From an uncultured Spirochaetota bacterium (lineage in GTDB: Bacteria > Spirochaetota > Spirochaetia > JAFGXN01), in NCBI GenBank assembly GCA_944390005.1, contig CALXOJ010000004.1:62001-126000 (forward strand): DNA of 64,000 nucleotides, written 5' to 3'. The position numbers and the translations under genes are program-made. The notes below the pieces were generated by a model. It saw only the letters and a program-made list of their open reading frames with translations, had not been told where the DNA came from and ran no database searches. This document shows, in pieces, positions 44,812 to 54,662 of this stretch. How positions within the stretch are numbered: the first letter of the stretch is position 1; each line of letters opens with the position of its first letter.

Positions 44812-45977
44812 TCATTCTGCCGCTTTAAAATTATAAATCGGCTTGATGATTTTGACAATCTCAACCGTATCGCCGATTCGCTCAATAATTTCCTGTGTCG
44901 GTTTATAGACTGCCGGCGCTTCATCAAGCGTCGCTTTGGAAACAGTGGTTGTATAAACGCCTTTCATGCTTTCGGCAAACTCTTTGACAGACAGCTCCTT
45001 CATCGCCTTTGTCCGCGACATAATCAGCCCCGCTCCGTGCGGCGCTGAATGATTCCAATCCGCATTCCCCTTTCCAACGCACAAAAGACACCCGTCTCTC
45101 ATGTTCATCGGAATCAACAGCCTCTCCCCTTTTTTGGCAGAAACCGCCCCTTTGCGCACTATGTTGTCCTCAAACGAAATGTAATTGTGCACCGTCTCAA
45201 ACCGTTCGTAATCCGACAGATCAATCGCCCGCTCAAAATACCTAGATAAAATCTCCCGCGCAATCTCTTGGCGATTTAAGCTTGCAAAGTGCTGACACAA
45301 CTTCATGTCATGCAGAGACTCCTCTCGACCGCGGCCCTCTAAATAACACAGCGCCTTCGGCAGCTTCGTCTTGCCTTGAGACTTTTTTTTCTTCGCCTCC
45401 TGACCCAAAGAACAGTGCTCAATCGCTTCTTGCTGGTAAATATCACAAATCTGTTTTCCCAAATTCCGAGAGCCCGTATGAATCACCAGATATTTTCGCC
45501 CTTCATCATCGGCGTCAATCTCGATAAAGTGATTCCCGCCTCCCAAAGACCCGATACTGCGGCGCAATCGCTGTTTGTTTTTCAGCTTGGAAAACGCTTT
45601 TAAATCCTCCAAGCAAAACCACACCTTTTCCTCCCGGCATACGTTTTTCCCAAAGGCAATGTGCTTGCGGATGATTTTGTCCAACCGCTCAAAATCCAAA
45701 TCCACTTTCCCAAGCTCAACGCACTCCATCCCACAGCCAATATCGACCCCACAATGTTGGGGATCACCTTCTTCCCCAAATCACCAGTAAACCCAATCAC
45801 GCATCCGATACCCGCATGAACATCGGGCATAATTCGCACCTTGGCGTTGGCGAATGCCGGCTGGCTCATCAGCTCCTTCACCTGCTCCAAGGCTTTATTG
45901 TCAATGTTGTCAGTAAAAATCTTTAAATCAGCTTTTGCCTTCCGAGCAAAAATCCGTCTCAAAATCCGAAGTATCAT
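44812..45977 (-). pseudogene. rtcB: RNA-splicing ligase RtcB, interrupted by a one-base frameshift
   Basis: RtcB joins 2',3'-cyclic phosphate and 5'-OH RNA ends using GTP and Mn. The frame from 45977 gives KIFTDNIDNKALEQVKELMS and VRIMPDVHAGIGCVIGFTGD; the second frame (to 44812) gives DIGCGMECVELG, SIGSLGGGNHFIEI and NADWNHSAPHGAGLIMSRTK, which include metal-binding Cys and His residues and the guanylated-His region. The break falls in the GGGG run at 45747-45750: adding one base restores the family's VGVDIGCGM. The rejoined protein would be about 389 residues. HGAGR of the family reads HGAGL. It may be a true pseudogene, a sequencing error or a slippery site. Confidence 0.88.
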
Positions 45978-46032
45978 ACCTTCTCCCTGAACCGCTATTT
46001 TACATGCTGATTAAAATAAATCAAGTATCTAG

Positions 46033-46341
46033 TTACAACACGCCTACTAAAATCTCTTCGCGCATTTTTTTAGCCTTCTCAGCCCGCTCCTCCCTGCGCT
46101 GCTGCTGCCACGCCTCAAAATCCTGCGCCGACAACTCCCGCCGCTTGCGGGCGGTCTCTATGTCCATAGCGTCCGACCTTGCCGTCAATCCGTAATCAGG
46201 GCAAACACTACCCGCGGGATAAGTCTTACCGCATGCAGGGCAAGTCCAGCCGCAGACGGCTTGTCCGCAGACTTCGCCAGCGAAAAAAAAACTCTGACAT
46301 ACATCGCATAGGCTTCCCGTTTTGTCGCACAGCCCAAACAT
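46033..46341 (-). CDS. Cys-rich zinc-ribbon-like short protein, doubtful
   Basis: The 102-residue frame from ATG 46341 has many Cys in its first half (CGWTCPACGKTYPAGSVCPD) and a charged helix at the end (FEAWQQQRREERAEKAKKMR). The first part overlaps the integrase remnant in another frame, so only the part below about 46290 is likely genuine coding sequence. No ribosome site. It may be a remnant of a phage gene. Confidence 0.35.
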   Translation of the reverse strand: MFGLCDKTGSLCDVCQSFFFAGEVCGQAVCGWTCPACGKTYPAGSVCPDYGLTARSDAMDIETARKRRELSAQDFEAWQQQRREERAEKAKKMREEILVGVL

Positions 46342-46445
46342 CTTTTCTGAACACGGACATTTCTCACCGGATCCGTGTAACAATAATACCAATAATGTCC
46401 TTTCCCGTTCTCTTTTTTGCGTTTGAAGATGCTGTAAAAAACCAT
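46290..46445 (-). pseudogene. N-terminal fragment of a tyrosine recombinase/phage integrase
   Basis: From ATG 46445 the frame reads FYSIFKRKKENGKGHYWYYC, then DPVRNVRVQKRCLGCATKRE and AYAMYVR, the usual three-stranded arm-binding domain at the start of phage integrases (write-up split to keep runs short). After about residue 52 the similarity stops, and the frame ends at 46185. The core-binding and catalytic domains are absent, so this is a relic. Confidence 0.65.
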
Positions 46446-46483
46446 ACAAAAAGTATCACCCAAAAAAGGTAAAAAGTAAAGCG

Positions 46484-46505
46484 TTTGTTGACATTTTGTT
46501 GACAT
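46484..46505. repeat. Tandem pair of an 11-bp repeat upstream of the integrase relic
   Basis: TTTGTTGACAT occurs at 46484-46494 and again at 46495-46505 with no gap. Short direct repeats next to an integrase gene can be arm-type binding sites; only two copies are seen. Confidence 0.8.
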
Positions 46506-46564
46506 AAAAAAAGAGGGGTTTTCTAACTCGTTATGCTGTAAGCATTTACGAATCAGAAAACCCC
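46505..46564 (-). terminator. Terminator downstream of the second HtrA gene
   Basis: Arms GGGGTTTTCT (46515-46524) and AGAAAACCCC (46555-46564) enclose a 30-base loop; on the - strand the stem is followed by a T-rich run (TCTTTTTTTATG). It ends the ppdK-to-htrA operon. Confidence 0.75.
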
Positions 46565-46582
46565 AAAAACAAAAAGGAGGAG

Positions 46583-48064
46583 TTATTTTTTAACGCCTAT
46601 AAAGAATGTCGATCCTTTGCGTTGGTATTCGACACTTATCTTATCGGTTGCCTGACCGACGGCGTTATAAAAATCGGTCACCGACTTGATACTTTGTTCA
46701 TTGATTGTGAGAATGATGTCCCCGGGGCGCAAACCGCCGACTGCCAATTTGCTGTCTTTTTCGATTTGGACAACAGCCACACCTTTAACATCTTTCTCCA
46801 ATCCGAAGTAACTGCGAACGGAATCGTCAACAGAAGCGACAATCACACCTGGCCACAAAGCGCTGTTTTGAGCGTTAATCACTTCTTCACTTTCCCGTTT
46901 GGCAATTTCTACTTTTAACGTTATTTCTTGTCCGTTTCGAATCAATCGGAATTCGGGTTGATCTCCAGCTTTGAAATCGGAAATCAAACGAACCAGCATA
47001 TCGGAATCCTTTACCTTTTCACCGTCCGCTTCAATGATGTAATCGCCGGGACGAATGCCTCCTTTATCACCGGGAGAGCCGATAAAGACGTTCGCAACAA
47101 AGGCTCCGGAACGATTTTCCAATCCCATCTCTTTGAGCAAATCGTCCTGCAAATCGGTAATACTGATTCCCAGCCAGCCGTAAGACACACTGCCGTTATC
47201 AATCAGAGAATCGGCTTTTCTGATCACCGAATTGACGGGAATCGCGAATCCCAATCCGGCATTATCTCCCGTTTGTGTGGCAATCCACGTATTAATTCCA
47301 ATCAGACGTCCGTATAAATCAACCAAAGCGCCTCCGGAATTGCCGCGGTTGATGGAAGCGTCGGTTTGGATAAATTCACTGACATTGCCGACAGGTCCTT
47401 TTCTTCCTTTGGCACTGATAATGCCTTGCGTAACACTCGACGTGAATCCGTAAGGACTTCCAACCGCTAAAACAATATCCCCGACTTCAGTTTGATCGGA
47501 ATCGCCGATTTGAATCACTGACAGTTGATCCTTTGTTGTCAATTCCAAAACTGCCACATCGGAACGCTCGTCACCGCCAACGATCTTCACATCGTATGTC
47601 TTGTCGTTGTATAAGCGAATTGAAACTTCGTCGGCTCCTTTGATGACATGGTAATTGGTCAGAATGTAATACTTTCCATCTTGATGCCGAATGATAACGC
47701 CGGAGCCAAGCCCACGAGAGCGGAATTCCTGTTTCTCTTCAGCGGAATCCTCAGACTCGGAAGATTCTCCTCCGAAGCGGTTGCGGAAAAACTCCTCAAA
47801 CGGATCGATAAAACGCATGACACGCCGTTCTTCGATGCTGACGGTTTCGATTTGAACAACTGACGGCAAAACTGTCTTTGCAACATTACGGTAGGATAAC
47901 TGTAACGATTCCAAATCTCCGGACGGAGCTGCAGCTTGAACGATGGAAGCCGGAGAGTCCGCATAATGAACTCCGTAAAAAAATCCGATACCGGCTCCCA
48001 GCAGCAGAACAAACAAAACGGCGTTGACAATGATTAATCCTTTTGAAAAACGATTGTTTCGCAT
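46583..48064 (-). CDS. DegP/DegQ-type periplasmic serine protease with two PDZ domains (second copy)
   Basis: The 493-residue protein has an N-terminal membrane or signal segment (about residues 8-30), the protease domain with His (LTNYHVI), Asp (DVAVLEL) and Ser (RGNSGGALV) and two PDZ domains (SYGWLGISITDLQ start; GVAVVQIEKDSKLAVGGLR). It degrades or refolds misfolded envelope proteins. I chose ATG 48064, since the upstream in-frame codons look non-coding and an AAGGAAG site lies before it. It is last in the ppdK operon. Confidence 0.93.
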   Translation of the reverse strand: MRNNRFSKGLIIVNAVLFVLLLGAGIGFFYGVHYADSPASIVQAAAPSGDLESLQLSYRNVAKTVLPSVVQIETVSIEERRVMRFIDPFEEFFRNRFGGESSESEDSAEEKQEFRSRGLGSGVIIRHQDGKYYILTNYHVIKGADEVSIRLYNDKTYDVKIVGGDERSDVAVLELTTKDQLSVIQIGDSDQTEVGDIVLAVGSPYGFTSSVTQGIISAKGRKGPVGNVSEFIQTDASINRGNSGGALVDLYGRLIGINTWIATQTGDNAGLGFAIPVNSVIRKADSLIDNGSVSYGWLGISITDLQDDLLKEMGLENRSGAFVANVFIGSPGDKGGIRPGDYIIEADGEKVKDSDMLVRLISDFKAGDQPEFRLIRNGQEITLKVEIAKRESEEVINAQNSALWPGVIVASVDDSVRSYFGLEKDVKGVAVVQIEKDSKLAVGGLRPGDIILTINEQSIKSVTDFYNAVGQATDKISVEYQRKGSTFFIGVKK

Positions 48065-48122
48065 AAGTTCACTTCTTCCTTCTGCAAATAAAACATCCGT
48101 CAAAAAAAAAGGTTACAAAAAT

Positions 48123-49823
48123 TTATTGCGGCAACCAAGCTTCAATCGCACTCTCAATACGCGCAACCTTTTCCTTTAAGGCAGATTCGGCCGCTTCAAC
48201 GGAAGTCATCCCTTCCACACAAGTGGTGCAGTAGAATTTGATTTTTGGTTCCGTTCCGGAAGGCCGAACAGAGACCAATGAACCGTCTTCCAAAAAATAT
48301 TGCAATACGTTGGATTTAGGGAAACCGTATACAATGGAGAGATAATCAAGCGAACGAACAATAGGAATTGACGCAATTTCTTGCGGCGGATTTTTGCGAA
48401 GATTTTCCATCACTTCATTCATATAACGAGCTCCCGACTCCCCTTCGAAGTATCGTGAAACGGCAAACTCTTCGAAAAATCCGAATTTCGAAAAAATCTC
48501 ATTCAGATAATCAATGAGTGTCATTCCTTTTGAACGGCAGTAAAGAAGAATTTCACAAATCAACATTGCCGCACTGACGGCATCTTTATCACGTACTTCG
48601 GTTTCGATTAAAAATCCATAACTCTCTTCAAACCCCATGACAAATTCAAGTCCACGCGCTTCAAATTCTTCCATTTTTTGAGCAATCCATTTGAAACCGG
48701 TCAGAACACTCGGACACTCGACATCGAATGCGTCGGCAATACGGTTGATCAAATTGGTTGAAACAATGGTTTTGATGACACCGGCCGGACGGGTTTCTCC
48801 CCGTTCTTGGCGGAACGAAAGCAGGTAATACGCCAAAATACAGCCGAATTGGTTCCCTGTAATAAGCCGATAGGATCCGTCGTTCAATGGTACGGCAATT
48901 CCGATACGATCGGAGTCGGGATCGGTTCCGATAACCAAATCGGCTTTTTCTTTTTTGGCTAAATCGACAGCTTTCTTCATCGCTTCAGCAATTTCAGGAT
49001 TTGGAAACGGTGTCGTCGGAAAATCACCGTCCGGTTCAGCCTGTTCGGGAACAAGGATGACATTCAGTCCCAAATCTTTTAAAATCCTGACAACCGGAAC
49101 CTTTCCGGCACCGTTGAGCGGTGTGTAAACGACTTTCACCTCATTTGAACGGGAAAAGAGATCCGGCCGCCGTGAATAGGTTCGGATCATATTATTGTAG
49201 GCGTCATCGACCTCTTTGTCGATGTAAACCAATAAACCTTGTTCAACCGCTTCTTTTTCCGACAGTGAAAGAATTTCACCTTTTACAGCTTCGACTTCGG
49301 CAATGATTCCGGCATCAACCGGAGGTGTAATTTGACTTCCGTTTTTCCAAAAAACTTTATATCCGTTGTATTGAGCCGGATTGTGGCTGGCAGTAATCAT
49401 GACGCCGGCAGTTGTTCTCAGGTAACGAACAGCAAACGAAAGCATCGGTGTCGGACGGAGAGAGGTGAACAAATAGGTTTTAATGCCGTTGGCGGCAAAG
49501 ACCAATGCGGTTTCAAGCGCGAATTCCTTTGAAAAGTGACGGGAATCGTAGGCAACCGCTGCGGTAAGAGGTTCCCCTGATTTTTTCAGATATTCGGCAA
49601 GTCCCTTTGTCGCTCGGCGGACGACAAAAGTGTTCATTCGGTTCAAGCCGCCGCCGATGACGCCGCGCAAACCGGCTGTTCCGAATTCCAATTCACGGTA
49701 AAACCGATCGTTGAGCTCTTCCTCATTTCCGGAGTCGATCACTTTTTGAAGATCGTTGCGGAAACGTTCGTCGTTTTCATTTTTTAAATAAAATTCGATT
49801 TTTTTTCTGTATTCGGGATTCAT
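48123..49823 (-). CDS. Phosphoglucomutase/phosphomannomutase
   Basis: The 566-residue alpha-D-phosphohexomutase has the active phosphoserine loop TASHNPAQYNGYK (about residue 145), the metal loop GTDPDSDRIG, the sugar-binding loop GFEESYGF and the phosphate-binding RPSGTEPKIK near the end. It interconverts sugar 1- and 6-phosphates. Length and motifs fit the PgcA/PGM2 group, whose substrate may be glucose, mannose or pentose phosphates. GGAGG precedes ATG 49823. Confidence 0.93.
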   Translation of the reverse strand: MNPEYRKKIEFYLKNENDERFRNDLQKVIDSGNEEELNDRFYRELEFGTAGLRGVIGGGLNRMNTFVVRRATKGLAEYLKKSGEPLTAAVAYDSRHFSKEFALETALVFAANGIKTYLFTSLRPTPMLSFAVRYLRTTAGVMITASHNPAQYNGYKVFWKNGSQITPPVDAGIIAEVEAVKGEILSLSEKEAVEQGLLVYIDKEVDDAYNNMIRTYSRRPDLFSRSNEVKVVYTPLNGAGKVPVVRILKDLGLNVILVPEQAEPDGDFPTTPFPNPEIAEAMKKAVDLAKKEKADLVIGTDPDSDRIGIAVPLNDGSYRLITGNQFGCILAYYLLSFRQERGETRPAGVIKTIVSTNLINRIADAFDVECPSVLTGFKWIAQKMEEFEARGLEFVMGFEESYGFLIETEVRDKDAVSAAMLICEILLYCRSKGMTLIDYLNEIFSKFGFFEEFAVSRYFEGESGARYMNEVMENLRKNPPQEIASIPIVRSLDYLSIVYGFPKSNVLQYFLEDGSLVSVRPSGTEPKIKFYCTTCVEGMTSVEAAESALKEKVARIESAIEAWLPQ

Positions 49824-49835
49824 AATTCCTCCTGT

Positions 49836-51188
49836 TTACATTCGTTCAGAAAGCGGAATATACGGCTGTGATTTAGCGACACTTCGGTATGCGGGACGAA
49901 TGAGTCGTTGGTTGCCAAAAATTTCCTCAATTCGGTGGGCGCACCAACCTGCCACACGGGAAACAGCAAATAACGGGGTGTAGAGTTCTTCGGGAATATT
50001 GAGCATTTCATAAACAAATCCGGAGTAAAGATCAACATTGGCGCTCATGATATTGTCATATCCCTTCACTTCTTTAAATACACCGGGCGTCAGCTTTTCT
50101 ATTCTCTCATAAAGAATAAAATCATCCATTCTGTCAGATTTTTCCGCCAATTCGCGCGCCTTCTCTTTTAAAATAACAGCGCGCGGATCGGAAAGCGTGT
50201 AAATAGCGTGTCCCATTCCGTAAACCAAACCGGTACCGTCACCGGCTTCTTTTTTGATGATTCTTACAAGATAGTCGCGCAATGCGGTTTCGTTAGTCCA
50301 ATCAGAAACGTTTTCCCGAATTTCATTGACCATCTGTTTAACTTGAATGTTGGCGCCGCCGTGTTTGCGTCCTTTCAGCGATCCGATAGCGGCAGAAACA
50401 GCGGCATAAGTGTCGGTTTCGGCAGAGGAAACAACACGGGCCGTAAATGCTGAATTATTACCGCCGCCGTGTTCAGCATGCAAAACAAAACAAAGATCCA
50501 ACAGCTCGGCTTCAAGAGGCGTGAATTTCCGATCGGGACGAATCAAGTGGAGAAAATTTTCACCTGTAGAATATTCCGGTTCATAATTATGAATGAAAAG
50601 ACTTTTATTGTCATAATAGTGACGCTTTGCCTGATAGCCATATGCGGATAAAATCGGCAGACGGGCAATCAGTTGAATGCACTGTTTCAAAATGTTACCG
50701 ATCGAAAAATCTTCGGCAGCAGGATCGATTGAATAGAGTGCCAGTACGGTTCGTCCCAATTTATTCATGACATTGGAACTGGGCTGCCGTAAAATCATAT
50801 CTTCAATGAAATTTCCCGGTAAATCGCGGTACTTCGACAGAATTTGTTTAAATTCTTCCAACAGAGGAGCAGTCGGCAATTTCCCGAAAATCAGCAGGTA
50901 AGCTGTCTCTTCGAATCCGAATCTTTTTTCTTTCTGAAATCCGGAGACCAAATCCTTAATATCGATTCCGCGATAACGCAACCGGCCTTCCGTTGGAATT
51001 TTCACACCTTCGTCCATAATATAGCCGTGAACTTCTCCGATTGCGGTTACGCCGGCAACAACACCCGTTCCGTCATTGTTTCGCAATCCTCGCTTGATGT
51101 TCCATTTATCGAAAACTTCCGGAGAAATGGAAACACTGCTTTTGATTCGATTCACATAAGCTTCCAAAACTTTTTCATTGTCCAACAT
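49836..51188 (-). CDS. gltA: Citrate synthase family protein
   Basis: Citrate synthase condenses acetyl-CoA with oxaloacetate. The 450-residue protein has the catalytic His region (EHGGGNNSAFTARVVSS), GSLKGRKHGGAN, GMGHAIYTLSDPRA with the second His, and the Asp in NVDLYSGFVYEML. 2-Methylcitrate synthases look alike, so the substrate is not certain. No other citric-acid-cycle gene is in the window; it may serve glutamate synthesis. I chose ATG 51188 (AAGGAG upstream) over GTG 51194. It overlaps trmB by 14 bp. Confidence 0.9.
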   Translation of the reverse strand: MLDNEKVLEAYVNRIKSSVSISPEVFDKWNIKRGLRNNDGTGVVAGVTAIGEVHGYIMDEGVKIPTEGRLRYRGIDIKDLVSGFQKEKRFGFEETAYLLIFGKLPTAPLLEEFKQILSKYRDLPGNFIEDMILRQPSSNVMNKLGRTVLALYSIDPAAEDFSIGNILKQCIQLIARLPILSAYGYQAKRHYYDNKSLFIHNYEPEYSTGENFLHLIRPDRKFTPLEAELLDLCFVLHAEHGGGNNSAFTARVVSSAETDTYAAVSAAIGSLKGRKHGGANIQVKQMVNEIRENVSDWTNETALRDYLVRIIKKEAGDGTGLVYGMGHAIYTLSDPRAVILKEKARELAEKSDRMDDFILYERIEKLTPGVFKEVKGYDNIMSANVDLYSGFVYEMLNIPEELYTPLFAVSRVAGWCAHRIEEIFGNQRLIRPAYRSVAKSQPYIPLSERM

Positions 51189-51882
51189 AAGCACTCCTTT
51201 TTACATAGAAAAAATCAAAAATGCGGTGTCCTTTTTCCAACCCTTTCTTTTCAAATTTCGTCATTGGCCGTTGAGACAGTCGTTCAAAATGCGGGCGGCT
51301 GCTGTTTTTCAACTCGGGAAATGACGACAGTACGGTTTGAATTTGCTCCGCATAATCGCTCCAATCGGTCGCCGCTAAAATGTAGCCATTCGGTTTTAAA
51401 AGTTCAGTCAGGCGCCGTACAAACGAATCGGTTATCAACCGCCGTTTGCGATGGCGCTTTTTTTGCCACGGATCCGGGAAAAAGATGTGAAAACCGTCGA
51501 CGGCGGCCGCAGCAGCTTTCGATGAATTCAAAATCCGCTGAGCATCGCCTTCAACCGCTTTCAGATTTTCCAGTTGACGGTCGTTTATTTCGGAAAGTAA
51601 TTTTCCGATTCCCGGACGGTGAACATCGATGGCCAGGTAATTGGTTTGCGGATTTTCACACGCTATGATTACCGTCGCATCCCCCATTCCAAAACCGATT
51701 TCTACAATCAACGGACGGTCATTTCCGAATAGCGCTTCGGAGGTGATTTTCGGCAGCGTCTCTTCGTTAAACAGCGCTCCGTCCGGCGGATTTTTCAGAA
51801 TTTCGGCTCGGTAACCGCCGATTCTGCCGCTCCGTCGGACAAAGCTGCGGATTTCCCGTCTTGTTTCCGGGGCCGCGCTCAT
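51175..51882 (-). CDS. trmB: tRNA (guanine-N7)-methyltransferase
   Basis: TrmB makes m7G46 in the variable loop of tRNAs using S-adenosylmethionine. The 235-residue protein has the SAM-binding VEIGFGMGDATV motif, AIDVHRPG, and the catalytic FFPDPWQKKRHRKRR followed by the ATDWSDYAEQ region. Its start codon shares a base with the ppdK stop and its end overlaps citrate synthase, so the three are coupled. Confidence 0.96.
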   Translation of the reverse strand: MSAAPETRREIRSFVRRSGRIGGYRAEILKNPPDGALFNEETLPKITSEALFGNDRPLIVEIGFGMGDATVIIACENPQTNYLAIDVHRPGIGKLLSEINDRQLENLKAVEGDAQRILNSSKAAAAAVDGFHIFFPDPWQKKRHRKRRLITDSFVRRLTELLKPNGYILAATDWSDYAEQIQTVLSSFPELKNSSRPHFERLSQRPMTKFEKKGLEKGHRIFDFFYVKRSAYVGQ

Positions 51883-54545
51883 TACTTATTCTTTAACACC
51901 GTTTGAGCGGCAGCCAATCGGGCAATAGGAACCCGAAACGGAGAACAGGAGACGTAGTTCAATCCGGCTGTATAGAAAAATTCAATACTTCTCGGATCTC
52001 CACCGTGTTCACCGCAAATTCCCATCTTCAATTCCGGTTTCGTTTTTCTTCCGAGTCCGACAGCGGTTTGCACCAAGCGGCCGACACCGCTGACGTCGAT
52101 GCTGGCAAACGGATCGTGGTGAAGAATTCCTTTTTCCCGGTAGGCAGGCAAAAAGCTTCCGATATCATCGCGGGAGAATCCGTAAGTCATTTGAGTTAAA
52201 TCGTTGGTTCCGAAAGAGAAAAAATCGGCATGAGCGGCGATTTCATCGGCAGTAATGGCTGCTCTCGGAATTTCAATCATACTTCCGATGCGGTACTCGA
52301 TTTTTGTTCCGCAATTTTCAATAACCGATTCAGCAACTGAAATGGCGTTTTGACGCAACATTGCCAGCTCTTCCTGAGTTCCCACAAGCGGAATCATGAT
52401 TTCCGGCGTCACGGAGATCCCTTTGGAGGCAAGTGCGCATGCGGAAGAGATGATCGCCTCCACCTGCATGTCGTAAATTTCCGGATAAGTTACCCCCAGA
52501 CGGCAGCCGCGGTGACCGAGCATCGGATTGAGTTCATGAAGCTGATCGACTTTTGTTTTCAGCACAGTCGGATTAATTTGGAGTTTATCAGCCAATTCTT
52601 TGATTTCAAATTGTGTGTGCGGCAAAAATTCGTGCAGAGGCGGATCCAAAAGGCGAATCGTTACGGGAAGTCCATTCATAGCTTCGAAAATGCCGTCAAA
52701 ATCGGTGCGCTGCAGTTCAAGAATTTTTTTCAACGCCTCTTTCCGTTCCCGGAGATTGTCAGCCAGGATCATGCGCTGAAAATGTTCCAATTTGCCCTCG
52801 CCGAAAAACATGTGTTCGGTTCGGCACAAACCGATACCTTCCGCTCCGTACTCGCGCGCCTTAACGGCATCTTCGGGTGTATCGGCATTGGTTCGAACGT
52901 GAAACCCTTTCGTAGGAACGCCTTCGCGAACCGCTGCATTTTTCACTTCGTCAGCCCAGCCAAGAAAGGTTTCCACATCGCCTGTAATGGAAGGCTGAAC
53001 CAAATCCAATTTTTCACCGAAAACTTCGCCGGTTTTTCCATCGATGGAGATCCAATCCCCTTCAGCAAAAGTTTTTCCGCCGACAGTCAGCGTTTTTCCG
53101 TCAATGACAGCGTCTTTGCATCCCGCCACGCACGGACGTCCCATACCGCGGGCAACTACAGCCGCATGAGATGTCATTCCGCCGGTGGAGGTCAAAATTC
53201 CCTGTGCGGCATGCATACCGCCGATGTCTTCGGGACTGGTTTCTTTGCGGCACAAAATCACTTGCCGCCCCTGCGCTCCCTGCGCTTCGGCATCCTCTGC
53301 AGTAAAAACAATTTGTCCTGTTGCGGCGCCGGGAGACGCGTTCAATCCGACGGCAATCACTTTTGCGTTTTTTCGGGAAGCCGGACTGAGCATTGGATGA
53401 AAGATTTGGTCCAACTGATCGGGGGTTACTCTGGTTAAAGCGGTTTCCTTTGTAATAGCCCCCTCTTTCACCATATCGACGGCAATTTTCACCGCCGCGT
53501 TTCCGGTCCGTTTACCGTTTCTGGTCTGAAGCAAGTAAAGTTTGCCCTGTTCAATGGTAAACTCCATATCCTGCATATCACGGTAATGTGCTTCCAGGCG
53601 ATCTTTGATTTCGACGAGCTGTTTGTACACCGTCGGATTCTCTTTTTCCAAAACCGAAAGTTTCAACGGCGTCCGTATGCCGGCAACGACGTCTTCACCT
53701 TGAGCGTTCATCAAATATTCGCCGTAAAAATAATTTTCACCGGTGGAAGGATCGCGGCTGAAACAAACACCCGTTCCGGAACCTTCACCGGAATTACCGA
53801 ACACCATCGACTGAACGTTGACGGCTGTTCCCAAAAGCCCTTCAATATTATTCAGCCGGCGGTATTTGATTGCCTTTTCATTTTGCCATGAGCGAAAAAC
53901 AGCATAAATCGCGTCAATTAATTGCGATTTGGCATCTTGCGGAAAATCCCGATTTTGATGAACTTTAAACACTTCTTTGTAGCGAATCACAAGATCTTTC
54001 AAGTCTGCTGCATTCAAGTCGGTATCCGATTCGACGCCCCGTTCCTGTTTCTTTTTTTCAAGGAGTGATTCGAAAAGATTGATGTCCATTCCCAACGCGA
54101 CATCGCTGAACATTTGGATAAAGCGGCGGTAAGAGTCCCACGCAAACCGCGGATTTCCCGTCAGTTCTGCCAATCCTTCGACAGCGTTGTCATTTAAACC
54201 CAAATTTAAAATGGTATCCATCATGCCGGGCATGGAAACGGCCGCCCCCGAGCGCACGGAAACAAGCAGCGGATTTTTCGGATCACCCAACTTTTTGCCG
54301 GTTAAATCTTCGAGTTTCTTTAAGTTTTCGTCAACTTGATCTAAAATCACCTGCGGCAGCTGCCGATTGTTACGATAGTAAAGATCGCATCCTTTGGTCG
54401 CAATCGTAAATCCGGGAGGAACGGGAATGCCCAATGTCGTCATTTCCGCCAAGTTGGCGCCTTTACCGCCCAACAGATCCCGCATTTCGGCATTTCCTTC
54501 CGTCTGATTTCCGCCGAAAAAATAGACCAATTTTTCGTTACTCAT
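51882..54545 (-). CDS. ppdK: Pyruvate phosphate dikinase
   Basis: PPDK interconverts pyruvate, ATP and phosphate with phosphoenolpyruvate, AMP and diphosphate, and in spirochaetes can act in a pyrophosphate-linked glycolysis. The 887 residues match the normal length. Motifs: nucleotide-binding LLGGKGANLAEM at the N-terminus, phospho-His in GGMTSHAAVVARG (about residue 455) and the C-terminal PEP site (SFGTNDLTQMTYG; CGEHGGDPRSI). It is first in the operon and has an AAGGAG site. Confidence 0.98.
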   Translation of the reverse strand: MSNEKLVYFFGGNQTEGNAEMRDLLGGKGANLAEMTTLGIPVPPGFTIATKGCDLYYRNNRQLPQVILDQVDENLKKLEDLTGKKLGDPKNPLLVSVRSGAAVSMPGMMDTILNLGLNDNAVEGLAELTGNPRFAWDSYRRFIQMFSDVALGMDINLFESLLEKKKQERGVESDTDLNAADLKDLVIRYKEVFKVHQNRDFPQDAKSQLIDAIYAVFRSWQNEKAIKYRRLNNIEGLLGTAVNVQSMVFGNSGEGSGTGVCFSRDPSTGENYFYGEYLMNAQGEDVVAGIRTPLKLSVLEKENPTVYKQLVEIKDRLEAHYRDMQDMEFTIEQGKLYLLQTRNGKRTGNAAVKIAVDMVKEGAITKETALTRVTPDQLDQIFHPMLSPASRKNAKVIAVGLNASPGAATGQIVFTAEDAEAQGAQGRQVILCRKETSPEDIGGMHAAQGILTSTGGMTSHAAVVARGMGRPCVAGCKDAVIDGKTLTVGGKTFAEGDWISIDGKTGEVFGEKLDLVQPSITGDVETFLGWADEVKNAAVREGVPTKGFHVRTNADTPEDAVKAREYGAEGIGLCRTEHMFFGEGKLEHFQRMILADNLRERKEALKKILELQRTDFDGIFEAMNGLPVTIRLLDPPLHEFLPHTQFEIKELADKLQINPTVLKTKVDQLHELNPMLGHRGCRLGVTYPEIYDMQVEAIISSACALASKGISVTPEIMIPLVGTQEELAMLRQNAISVAESVIENCGTKIEYRIGSMIEIPRAAITADEIAAHADFFSFGTNDLTQMTYGFSRDDIGSFLPAYREKGILHHDPFASIDVSGVGRLVQTAVGLGRKTKPELKMGICGEHGGDPRSIEFFYTAGLNYVSCSPFRVPIARLAAAQTVLKNK

Positions 54546-54568
54546 GTTATACTTCTCCTTGTCTTTTT

Positions 54569-54597
54569 ATTATAGATTTTAAAATTTATTACGTCAA
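54569..54597 (-). promoter_or_regulatory. Promoter of the ppdK operon
   Basis: On the - strand TTGACG (54592-54597), a 17-base spacer and perfect TATAAT (54569-54574). A leader of about 17 bases with AAGGAG follows, so this mRNA is leadered. Confidence 0.85.
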
Positions 54598-54662
54598 CCC
54601 TCCGGCAGACTGTACTTTTTATTCCGAATAATATACACTGTTCTAAACGGAGGTTCCGGAAA

